Positions 5,560 through 13,042 of a stretch of 23,762 bases of DNA are shown in pieces. Below the pieces are notes generated by a model that searched no databases, was not told where the DNA came from, and saw nothing but the letters and a program-made list of their open reading frames with translations. The stretch comes from Flavobacteriales bacterium UBA7690. GTDB lineage: Bacteria; Bacteroidota; Bacteroidia; Flavobacteriales_F; PHOS-HE28. Position 1 is the first letter of the stretch. Each line of letters starts with the position of its first letter. The stretch is from contig DLGQ01000013.1 in the NCBI GenBank assembly GCA_002482775.1, positions 62,837 through 86,598 of the forward strand, in the 5' to 3' direction. The position numbers were made by a program, and so were the translations under genes.

Positions 5560-7593
5560 ATGCGCCGCTTGCCGATCAGGGATACGTTGAAGGCCATCGC
5601 GGCTTATCCCGGCGAGGACGTGGATCTGTTGGCCCAGTTGGTGGTCGCTATCAGGCCGGGGAAGAAGGACAGGGCTGCGAAACGAGCGCCGGGGCTCACG
5701 GAGCTCATCTCCTTGCTCGAAGCGGATCCGGTGTACTGCGTGGGTCTTGCGTTGTATGTGGAGCGGTTGGTGAAGGGCCGTCGTTTCAATCGGGTGCTGA
5801 TCGATCAGGGCATGCCGGGTGAAGCGTTCTGGTATGAACTGCGGCGCCGGTTGACCTTCAAACTGTTGCCGAACCAGCCCGAACGCGGTACTATAGACCA
5901 TGTGCTCACCAACGTGTTCTTCCGCGAAGGCGATGCCGAATGGGTGCAGGATATGGACATGGCGACGTGCATCAAGCTGCTCGACCTCCTAGGTGGCAAA
6001 GGGTCCGACAAGTGGGCGATGAAGGACACGCCCGTGGTTGAACTGCTCTTCGCGGCGAAGGTGTTGGGCCTGCGTATTTCCGGAAAGGCGTTCGATAGCG
6101 GAGTGCTGCGCATGGTGCCGGAGTATGAGAATCTGCACAACCCTTTTGTGGCACTTGGCGATGCGCTGAACGATCATATCGAAGGATTGCAGAACGGATC
6201 GGTGACACGTGCGGTGAGCGAGGAGAGTTCGCGTCAGTTGCATGTGCTCGTCGGGCATTGCCAAGAGCTCATCAACAAGGCGTATCGCAACAGCGCCAAG
6301 GTGGGTATGGGGTTCCGGGTGAACCAGTACCTGATCACCATGCGGCGGATGTTGGAGCGGCTGGAGGTGACGTTGGATGCCCTTGGCGTTGACCCCGCGC
6401 AGGACGGACGGGAACGCACGGTGGGACTGGTGAAGGATCTGGTGCGTTTCAATTCTGGCAGTACCCGCGTGCTGGATTTCATCGATCACAGCACGTCCGT
6501 GATGGCACGGCAGGTGACGCAGCACACCGGCAGAGCAGGGGAGCATTACATCACCACCAACCTCAAGGAATTCCTGCGCATGTTCCGCACGGCGCTCGGT
6601 GGCGGCTTCATCGTAGCGTTCGCATGTCTCTTCAAAGCATGGATGGGTACGTTGGATGTCAGCTTGATCGGACATGCCGCGCTCTACAGTTTGAATTACG
6701 CGTGGGCCTTCATCACCATCTACTTGTTGCATTTCACGTTGGCCACCAAACAACCGGCGATGACGGCGGCTACCATCGCTGCCACATTGGATCGTGGCCG
6801 CAACCAACACGAAGAGGACCACTACGATGAATTAGCCTTGTTGCTCGCGCGTGTGAGCCGCTCACAGTTGGTGGCCTTCCTCGGCAATGTGCTGATGGCC
6901 TTCCCCGTGTGCGTGGCGCTGGCCTACGGTTGGAGTGCGGTGTTCGGGCCAGAACTCTTCGCACAGAAGTCGCCCAAGCTGTTGCACGAATTGGATCCGT
7001 TCCGATCGCTCGCCATTCCGCATGCGGCGATCGCCGGTGTGTTCCTCTTCCTCAGCGGCTTGATCTCGGGAAGCGTTGTCAACCGCTCCATCCACCTGCG
7101 CATCCCTGATCGCATCGCGCAGCATCCGGTGCTGAAACTCACGCTATCAGAAAAGTGGCGCGATCGTCTGGCAAAGGGTTATGCCCGCCACGCCGGTGGC
7201 GTCATCAGCAACTTCTGGTTCGGTGTGTTCATGGGATCCATCGGCACCATCGGCATCATCTTCGGACTACCACTGGACATCCGCCACATCACCTTCGCTG
7301 CGGGCAACATGGGACTGGGCATGGTGGGCGCGGACTGGCATGTGGACAAGTGGACCATGGCGATGTCCGTGCTCGGCATCGCGCTCATCGGCTTGTTCAA
7401 CTTCGTGGTATCCTTCGGCTTGTCATTGTCGCTCGCGCTGAGATCACGCAAGATCCCGTTCACCGATGTGTTCGCGATCCTCGGTTCTGTCTGGGAACGC
7501 CTGCGCGCAGAGCCCATGAGCTTCTTCTTCCCACCTCGTTCGGAGCGCCGCGCGCCGATCCTCGCAGAGCCGGTGGCGGAGGATCAGCGCTGA
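5560..7593 (+). CDS. PF10136-type polytopic membrane protein ('site-specific recombinase' family name)
   Basis: A 677-residue protein. The N-terminal ~330 residues are soluble and helical with no catalytic motif recognised. The C-terminal half has several membrane segments, including GGGFIVAFACLFKAWMG, YAWAFITIYLLHFTLATK, AFLGNVLMAFPVCVALAYGW and IAGVFLFLSGLISGSVVN. The hallmark NFWFGVFMGSIGTIGIIFGL plus LDIRHITFAAGN matches what is known of the family historically named Gcr/site-specific recombinase. There is no tyrosine or serine recombinase motif, and the membrane topology argues against DNA recombination; the true role is unknown. It is divergent from the epimerase (77 bp between starts) and overlaps the anti-sigma gene tail-to-tail by 10 bp. 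Confidence 0.85.
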   Translation: MRRLPIRDTLKAIAAYPGEDVDLLAQLVVAIRPGKKDRAAKRAPGLTELISLLEADPVYCVGLALYVERLVKGRRFNRVLIDQGMPGEAFWYELRRRLTFKLLPNQPERGTIDHVLTNVFFREGDAEWVQDMDMATCIKLLDLLGGKGSDKWAMKDTPVVELLFAAKVLGLRISGKAFDSGVLRMVPEYENLHNPFVALGDALNDHIEGLQNGSVTRAVSEESSRQLHVLVGHCQELINKAYRNSAKVGMGFRVNQYLITMRRMLERLEVTLDALGVDPAQDGRERTVGLVKDLVRFNSGSTRVLDFIDHSTSVMARQVTQHTGRAGEHYITTNLKEFLRMFRTALGGGFIVAFACLFKAWMGTLDVSLIGHAALYSLNYAWAFITIYLLHFTLATKQPAMTAATIAATLDRGRNQHEEDHYDELALLLARVSRSQLVAFLGNVLMAFPVCVALAYGWSAVFGPELFAQKSPKLLHELDPFRSLAIPHAAIAGVFLFLSGLISGSVVNRSIHLRIPDRIAQHPVLKLTLSEKWRDRLAKGYARHAGGVISNFWFGVFMGSIGTIGIIFGLPLDIRHITFAAGNMGLGMVGADWHVDKWTMAMSVLGIALIGLFNFVVSFGLSLSLALRSRKIPFTDVFAILGSVWERLRAEPMSFFFPPRSERRAPILAEPVAEDQR

Positions 7594-7829
7594 AGTTCGC
7601 GCAGGATCCGTTCCTCGAGAACATTGGTATCCTCGGCCTTTGCCAAACGCTCGTTCAGTAGCCGATCCAGCATTTCGCTTTGATGCTCGTAGGCTTTGCA
7701 GGCGGTGCAGATGCGCATGTGGAACCACAAGCCCACCCGCTCACCCACGCCCAATGCACGGAATTCACGCCGCTCCATCAGCTCGGTGGCTTTCTGGCAA
7801 GAAACGCGCTGTGTCTTCATCAAGGCCAT
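7584..7829 (-). CDS. Small zinc-finger anti-sigma factor
   Basis: An 81-residue protein if started at the ATG at 7829 (MALMKTQRVSCQKATELMER), 4 nt after the sigma-factor stop; the ATG at 7820 is an alternative. The motif VSCQKATEL followed by WFHMRICTACKAYEHQ provides the Cys...HxxxCxxC zinc ligands of the zf-HC2/ZAS anti-sigma fold. There is no membrane segment, so it is predicted to be a soluble cytoplasmic anti-sigma, possibly redox- or metal-sensing through the zinc cluster. It is cotranscribed with its presumed partner, the ECF sigma factor directly upstream. The last 10 bp overlap the convergent membrane-protein gene. Confidence 0.82.
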   Translation of the reverse strand: MALMKTQRVSCQKATELMERREFRALGVGERVGLWFHMRICTACKAYEHQSEMLDRLLNERLAKAEDTNVLEERILRELQR

Positions 7830-7833
7830 GGGT

Positions 7834-8451
7834 TCATATGCGTCCCGAAGGATCGCGGGATAGGCGGCTCTCGATGCAAGCACGCAGTTTCAACTTGGCC
7901 CGGTGCAGCTGTTGCCAGTAGTTGGTGGCCGAAATGCCCAACGCTTTCTGGATCGCTTCGCCATCCTTTTCCAGCAGGTATTTCATTTCCACGGCGCCGC
8001 GCAGATTGTCCGGCAAAAGGTCCAAACAATGCTGAAGGGCACGGTCCAAGCGCTCGCTCTCCTCCTCGCGGAAGGCATCGGACAGGTCGCTCGGTGTGTG
8101 GTCGCGGTGCCAATGTCCGCTGGGGTTGAATTCGTTCGATGCCGGGTCGTCGCTGATCACTTCGAAACCTGACACATGTTTGCCTTCGCGGTACACCTTG
8201 CGGTAATGGTCGGCCAGCTTATGCTTCAAAATAGAGAACAGCCACGTGCGTGGCGAACTCTCCTCCGCAAAGCGGTCCAAGGTCTGCCACGCGCTCACGA
8301 AAGTGAGTTGTACCAGGTCATCGGCCACGGCCGGATCCTTCACCCGGCTACGCGCATACCGCAACAGATCGCCGGTGTGCGACTTCACCCAGCCCGCCAT
8401 CAATTTCTGGCGGCCTGTCTCATCCATTGCTTTCACCGGCATGCTTGCCAT
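7834..8451 (-). CDS. ECF-type RNA polymerase sigma factor
   Basis: A 205-residue sigma-70-family protein. Region 2 covers about residues 25-90, with DLLRYARSRVKDPAVADDLV, FVSAWQTLDRF and SSPRTWLFSILKHKLADHYR. A linker of about 40 residues follows. Region 4 (about 130-195) has a LDLLPDNLRGAVEMKYLL helix and the helix-turn-helix EAIQKALGISATNYWQQLHRAKLKLRA. It directs core RNA polymerase to a regulon that cannot be named from this window; such proteins often activate their own promoter. The downstream zinc anti-sigma gene makes a two-gene regulatory module. The start at 8451 is ATG with another ATG at 8442. Confidence 0.92.
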   Translation of the reverse strand: MASMPVKAMDETGRQKLMAGWVKSHTGDLLRYARSRVKDPAVADDLVQLTFVSAWQTLDRFAEESSPRTWLFSILKHKLADHYRKVYREGKHVSGFEVISDDPASNEFNPSGHWHRDHTPSDLSDAFREEESERLDRALQHCLDLLPDNLRGAVEMKYLLEKDGEAIQKALGISATNYWQQLHRAKLKLRACIESRLSRDPSGRI

Positions 8452-8536
8452 TGGCGAAAGGTAGAACGGTCTTCCTCCTTCCTCATTATCAATTCAATGC
8501 AACGCCCCCCGTCACCTGCCCTTGGGATTTGGATCT

Positions 8537-8563
8537 CAATCGGCGTGATCTGCGAAATCTGCG
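8537..8563. repeat. Three tandem 9-bp units (consensus NNATCTGCG)
   Basis: CAATCGGCG (8537-8545), TGATCTGCG (8546-8554) and AAATCTGCG (8555-8563) lie head-to-tail. They sit in the 126-bp gap between the MBOAT stop (8578) and the sigma-factor start (8451). No coding or terminator role is apparent. Confidence 0.6.
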
Positions 8564-8577
8564 GACCGCATTACCCC

Positions 8578-10269
8578 TTAGAACTGGAAGTAGATGAACG
8601 GCACCGCCTCCGCCGTGACCGTCTGGTAGATCACACCCACCACGGCCACACATGCCAGGGCCATCGCCCACAGCGGCAACGCAACGAACTTCTCGCGGTA
8701 CCAGTTCTTCGTGCTCGTTGGCAACCAGTGTACCACGAAGCCGAGCAGCATCATGGCGAACACCGTGCGGAAGCCCCAGAGGACATCCCCCGCAATATGC
8801 CAACCGAAGTCGCCACCGATCTGGCCCAGCATCAGGTTCACGTGTTCCAGCGTTGGGCTTCGGAACCAGAAGCGCGTGAAGGTGATGAACGAGAAGGTGA
8901 TGGCGATCGCTTGGAAACGCGCGAACCAGTGCGTGCTCTTGCCCCACGGACTGATGCGTGACCAGCCTTTGTAGATCAATAAGCCGATGCCGTTGAGGCC
9001 ACCCCAGATCACGAACATCCAACTAGCACCATGCCATAGCCCGCCGATCAGCATGGTGAGCATGAGGTTGATGTTAGTGGTGATCATGTTGCGGAAGGGT
9101 GGCCAGAAGCGGGCGAGGAGCATGAGCGTGGCACCGATGATCAGGAATACGAACGGCAGCATCACGTTGCCGGTGAGCAGCACGAACACAGCCAATACGA
9201 TGCTCGTCATGATCCATGAAAAAAGCGAACCGCCCCGGTTGCCGCCCATGGGGATGTAGAGGTAATCGCGCAGCCAGGTGCTAAGGCTGATGTGCCAACG
9301 CTTCCAGAATTCCGCTGTGCTGCGCGCTTTGTACGGACTGTCGAAGTTGGCAGGCAACGTATAGCCGAGCAGCAACGATAGGCCGATCGCGATGTCCGTG
9401 TAGCCGCTGAAATCAGCATACACCTGTAACGAGTAGCCGAACGCCGCCATCAAATTCTCGAAGCCGGTGAAGCGCATCGGGTCGGAGAAGACACGGTCGA
9501 TGAAGTTCACCGCGATGTAGTCGCCGATGAGCATCTTCTTCAACAAGCCATTGAGGATCCAGAAGACCGCGAGGCCGAATTGCGCACGGGACAAACTGAA
9601 CTCCTTCGCCATTTGTGGCAGGAAGACCGATGCACGGATGATAGGCCCAGCAACAAGCGCCGGGAAGAAACTCACGTAGAACGCGAAGTCGGTGATGCTG
9701 CGTACCGGCTGCACATGGCCACGGTAGACGTCAACTTGGTAGCTGATGCAGTGGAAGGTGTAGAAGCTGATCCCGACAGGTAGCAACACCTTGTTCTCGA
9801 TGAAGTGCGCATCCCACGCGGCGTTGGCCCAGTGCGCGAAGTAGTTCACCGCTTGGAACGAGGTGCCGAACGTGGCGTTGATGGTGTCCACCACGAAGTG
9901 CGCATACTTGAAGTAGCACAGCAACAACAGGTTCACCGTGATGCTGAGCGCGAGCAGCAACTTCTTGCGCCGTACATCAGGCGTTGAAGCGCTGGCCTTC
10001 GCGATGAAATGGTCCATCACGATGCTGAAGGACAATAGGCCGACGAAGATGCCGCTGGTCTTCCAGTAGAAGAAGAGACTCGCTAGCGTGAGCCAACCGA
10101 TCCGCAGTGGATGCTGTTTGTACACCACCGAAAGCATCGCAAGAACGACAACGAAGAATCCCCAGAACAGGAAGCGCGTGAAGATCAGTGGCGCTGTCGG
10201 GTCGTAGCCGAACAAACTGGCCCAGTCAGCCGTGGCGAAGATGTTGAGCAGGGGGAGAGCGCTGCTCAT
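8578..10269 (-). CDS. MBOAT-family O-acyltransferase (AlgI/DltB-like)
   Basis: A 563-residue polytopic membrane protein. Conserved MBOAT blocks appear in order: LLPVGISFYTFHCISYQVDVY (about 162-182), YADFSGYTDIAIGLSLLLGY (284-303), then residues 319-343 (AEFWKRWHISLSTWLRDYLY onward to MGGN), and GGLWHGASWMFVIWGGLNG with His413. These are the features of AlgI-type acyltransferases, which pass acetyl groups across the membrane to an extracytoplasmic partner. The block where relatives often have a second His (LHG) reads LNG here. Between MGGN and INLMLTML lie ~55 residues, longer than in simple AlgI proteins, with two extra hydrophobic segments. It is the last gene of the operon, 3 nt after the SGNH gene. 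Confidence 0.93.
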   Translation of the reverse strand: MSSALPLLNIFATADWASLFGYDPTAPLIFTRFLFWGFFVVVLAMLSVVYKQHPLRIGWLTLASLFFYWKTSGIFVGLLSFSIVMDHFIAKASASTPDVRRKKLLLALSITVNLLLLCYFKYAHFVVDTINATFGTSFQAVNYFAHWANAAWDAHFIENKVLLPVGISFYTFHCISYQVDVYRGHVQPVRSITDFAFYVSFFPALVAGPIIRASVFLPQMAKEFSLSRAQFGLAVFWILNGLLKKMLIGDYIAVNFIDRVFSDPMRFTGFENLMAAFGYSLQVYADFSGYTDIAIGLSLLLGYTLPANFDSPYKARSTAEFWKRWHISLSTWLRDYLYIPMGGNRGGSLFSWIMTSIVLAVFVLLTGNVMLPFVFLIIGATLMLLARFWPPFRNMITTNINLMLTMLIGGLWHGASWMFVIWGGLNGIGLLIYKGWSRISPWGKSTHWFARFQAIAITFSFITFTRFWFRSPTLEHVNLMLGQIGGDFGWHIAGDVLWGFRTVFAMMLLGFVVHWLPTSTKNWYREKFVALPLWAMALACVAVVGVIYQTVTAEAVPFIYFQF

Positions 10270-10272
10270 CGA

Positions 10273-11547
10273 TCAGGGTTTCGTCGCGGTCTTCACGTGA
10301 TCACCATAAGCTTCCATCATGGCACTGAAGAGCAGATCGCCCAAGGCCACGTAGCCCGGACGCGTCAGGTGGATGCGGTCCTTCTTCGCCAAGCCGGCTT
10401 CTTCCCAACGGGCGATGGACGTTTGACCACCCATGACGCCGAAGGTGTCCCAGACCGCGCATCCGTGCTTCGCGGCTAGGCGCATCATCACCTCGCGGAC
10501 CGCCGCGCCGTTCTTGTTCGGGTACTTGCGTTTGATGTAGCTGTCCGTGTTCGTGGTGAGCAGGATGGCCGCGCCCGGCGAGGCTTGTAGCGTGCGCGCG
10601 ATCAGCTGTTCGTAGTTGCGCTCGTAACGTTCCGCGCTGAAATCCGGATCGTGCGCATCGTTGATGCCGATGGAGAAGATCACGAGGTCTGGCTTGATCA
10701 CCGATAGTTCCCTGGTGAAATGCTGGCAACGCAACCAGCTGGTGGTGCTCGCGCCGTTCACGCCGTTCGCGTGGTAGAAGAAACCGGGGTCGTCGCTCTC
10801 CAACGTGATGCCGTACAAGGTGAACGACTTCTGGCCGGGTGCTGTCTTGTGGAAGCGCAGGTAGAGCGTATCCACATACCGGTCGTACTCGAATTCCGTG
10901 TAGCCTTTAGGTGCATCCACTTCACGCGAGATATGCACGTGGATGTCTTTGGAGTACGCCGTCACCGTGTAGCTGCTGTCCATGCGGTGAATCACCTTCA
11001 CCCGGTTGAACTGGTAGCCGCTGTACACTTCGCCGCGGAAGCTGACCTTCAAGGTGGTCAACGTGTCTGTAGTGGTGACGGAGTAGCCACTGATGCCCAG
11101 AGCTGCGGTATCCACACGCGTGAGGTTCTTGGTGCTCGTCCATTTGCCGGTGTACTCCGGGTTGTACCACCACGGATTGTTCGTCTTCGCCATGGTGTAG
11201 GGGAAGATGAAGCCCCGTCCGCCTTTCACACCAGGCACCACGTTCTGGAAACGATGCCGCAGTTGCATGCTCCACATGTCGGCTTGGATGTGCGACCCAC
11301 CGAAATGCGCCATGTGTACTTGCCCCGTGCCTTCCAACAGCAGCTTGTCCAACTTGTCGTGGTAGCGCGTCCACGCTGACTTGTCACCGGGGAAGACGAG
11401 CTTGTTGGCCGTGGCATCGATGAAGTTCAATTCCGGGATGCGCAACGGATTCTCCTGCGCAGCGACGGGTGGACCGATCACGAACGTTAGAAGGACAACA
11501 GCGACGGGAGAAAAGGTCGGGAAGTAGGAGAGGAGGCTGCGTCGCAT
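10273..11547 (-). CDS. Periplasmic SGNH/GDSL-type hydrolase or O-acetyltransferase (first paralogue)
   Basis: A 424-residue protein with a signal peptide (cleavage near VAAQ, residues 28-31). The catalytic set is Ser85 in AHFGGSHIQAD, Asn296 in IFSIGINDAHD, and Asp390/His393 in KKDRIHLTRPGY. Block I reads GGSH instead of GDSH, but the Ser nucleophile is present. Residues ~150-260 form an inserted beta-rich domain between blocks I and III. Partner SGNH proteins of MBOATs take the acyl group and pass it to a glycan, or act as esterases; which applies here is not visible. Its ATG is 1 nt after the stop of the second SGNH gene, so translation is probably coupled. Confidence 0.88.
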   Translation of the reverse strand: MRRSLLSYFPTFSPVAVVLLTFVIGPPVAAQENPLRIPELNFIDATANKLVFPGDKSAWTRYHDKLDKLLLEGTGQVHMAHFGGSHIQADMWSMQLRHRFQNVVPGVKGGRGFIFPYTMAKTNNPWWYNPEYTGKWTSTKNLTRVDTAALGISGYSVTTTDTLTTLKVSFRGEVYSGYQFNRVKVIHRMDSSYTVTAYSKDIHVHISREVDAPKGYTEFEYDRYVDTLYLRFHKTAPGQKSFTLYGITLESDDPGFFYHANGVNGASTTSWLRCQHFTRELSVIKPDLVIFSIGINDAHDPDFSAERYERNYEQLIARTLQASPGAAILLTTNTDSYIKRKYPNKNGAAVREVMMRLAAKHGCAVWDTFGVMGGQTSIARWEEAGLAKKDRIHLTRPGYVALGDLLFSAMMEAYGDHVKTATKP

Positions 11548-11548
11548 G

Positions 11549-13042
11549 TTATTGCTTGGATCCGTAGTACACCGCGAAATCGTTGATCAGTGCCGTGTAG
11601 AAAAGCTCGCCCACTTTCTTCGCGCCTTGCGGACTGAAGTGCGTGTAGTCCGTGGCGGCGAGGGGTGGGTTGGCTGTCACCCAGCTCACCATGCTGTTGC
11701 GGCCGCCCATGGCTTCGTACATGTCCCAGAACACCGCGCCCTGGGCCAAGGAGTTGGTCTTCATCGCATCGCGCACTTCTTCCAAGAATGGACGTGTCAC
11801 ATAGTCCTCGCCTTCCTTGATGCTCATGTCGCTGGGGCCGATCACGATCACCGCAACGCCGGGTATCATCTTCTTGAACCGCGCGATCTGTGCGCCGAAG
11901 AAACGCCCGTACTGCGCGGCTTCCTCGGCGCTCTTCAAATTCGGGATCACGTTGCCGCCGTATTGCAGTATCAACAGCTCCACATCAAGATCCTTGTACA
12001 TGCTGCTGAGCAACCCTTGGTCCGCCTTGCGGAATTCGTACCCCGCACCACCGCGCGCAGCGATGTTGTCCACCGCTACACCCGTACGACTTTCCAACGA
12101 GATGCCGAAGACATCCGGACTGTCCACGCCCTTGAAGCTGAAGGTGAGTTCGGCCGGCGTCTCGGTGAGCTTCCATTCGCGTACGAGCAAACGATCCGCC
12201 GGTGCGATCTCTTCGCTGCTGAGCACCACGCCATTGATGCTGAGTTCCAAGGTGACCGGGGCGCGATGCCAACCGTAGAAGAGTTTCACTTCGTTGTACT
12301 GCTGCGCCTTTCCGTAGGCACGACGCAACGGCTTCAGCGACACTGTTGCTTCGCGTACGATGGTGTCCAACGCCGCGGTATCCGGCAGGATCGGCGTGAA
12401 GCGCGAGAACGACGACAGTGCGCCATACCGCGTATGGTGTTGCGTGGGATCCTTGCGCCCCATCACGCTGTAGCGTATCCAGTTGTCGCTGATCACACGG
12501 TCTATGCTGAAGCTGGGAACGATGTCCGCCACCGCTACCAAGCCCGGCCCTGAGCCACCGAACTGCGACTGCAATTTGTTGCGCAAATAGGCCGTGATGC
12601 GATCGCCTTCCAACTGCGAATCGCCGTAGTGCATGATGCGAAGTGGATGCCCCCCGCCGTTCGCTGCTTCCAACTTCGCGAAGAGCGGCCACAACACTTG
12701 CTTGTCGCCGTTCGGGTAGTGCAGCGCGATGCGTTCTTCCAGCGGACGCAATTTCGTGGTGTCGAACACGAAGGGTTGAACGGCTTCCGTTGCCGTATCG
12801 GCGGTCAAGCTATCGGCGAGGGCTCCGGTGTCGGTTGTCGCAGCGGAATCCGTTGCTACGGCTAGGATGTCGCTGATGTCCACTTTTGCTTCCTCCACCG
12901 GGAACAGTACTTCTTTCGGCGAAGGCATGCGCAGGGTGAGACCATCACCAAGTACCACTCCGTCTGCCGGTAGCACTGCACCGATGATCCCCAAGCCGGC
13001 CAGTACCGCGAGCAGGAACAAGAGCACATGTATCGGCTTCAT
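11549..13042 (-). CDS. Membrane-anchored SGNH hydrolase or O-acetyltransferase (second paralogue)
   Basis: A 497-residue protein with an N-terminal hydrophobic anchor (about residues 5-24) and a low-complexity Ala/Thr/Asp linker (55-90) suited to spanning the envelope. The SGNH core has Ser142 in IMHYGDSQLEGDR, the block III Asn364 in LILQYGGNVIPN, and Asp465/His468 in ATDYTHFSPQGAKK, so all catalytic residues are present. A beta-rich insert occupies about residues 205-320, as in the neighbouring paralogue. The start ATG overlaps the stop of the LysM gene (TCAT at 13039-13042). It probably works with the MBOAT in glycan acylation or de-acylation. Confidence 0.88.
   Translation of the reverse strand: MKPIHVLLFLLAVLAGLGIIGAVLPADGVVLGDGLTLRMPSPKEVLFPVEEAKVDISDILAVATDSAATTDTGALADSLTADTATEAVQPFVFDTTKLRPLEERIALHYPNGDKQVLWPLFAKLEAANGGGHPLRIMHYGDSQLEGDRITAYLRNKLQSQFGGSGPGLVAVADIVPSFSIDRVISDNWIRYSVMGRKDPTQHHTRYGALSSFSRFTPILPDTAALDTIVREATVSLKPLRRAYGKAQQYNEVKLFYGWHRAPVTLELSINGVVLSSEEIAPADRLLVREWKLTETPAELTFSFKGVDSPDVFGISLESRTGVAVDNIAARGGAGYEFRKADQGLLSSMYKDLDVELLILQYGGNVIPNLKSAEEAAQYGRFFGAQIARFKKMIPGVAVIVIGPSDMSIKEGEDYVTRPFLEEVRDAMKTNSLAQGAVFWDMYEAMGGRNSMVSWVTANPPLAATDYTHFSPQGAKKVGELFYTALINDFAVYYGSKQ

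Noticed and set aside
5989..6822. Minus-strand open frame (277 codons) inside the PF10136-type gene
   Set aside because: Shadow frame; composition is atypical and there is no domain, whereas the plus strand has the family hallmark and membrane helices.
5560..7593. Reading the membrane protein as an integrase that mobilises the nearby GxxExxY cassette
   Set aside because: The name 'site-specific recombinase' is historical; there are no recombinase catalytic residues and the C-terminal half is membrane-embedded.
11546..12553. Long plus-strand open frame (335 codons) opposite the second SGNH gene
   Set aside because: It is an antisense shadow of a gene with clear SGNH motifs; its His/Arg/Val-rich translation has no recognisable domain. 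High-GC coding DNA often leaves such frames.
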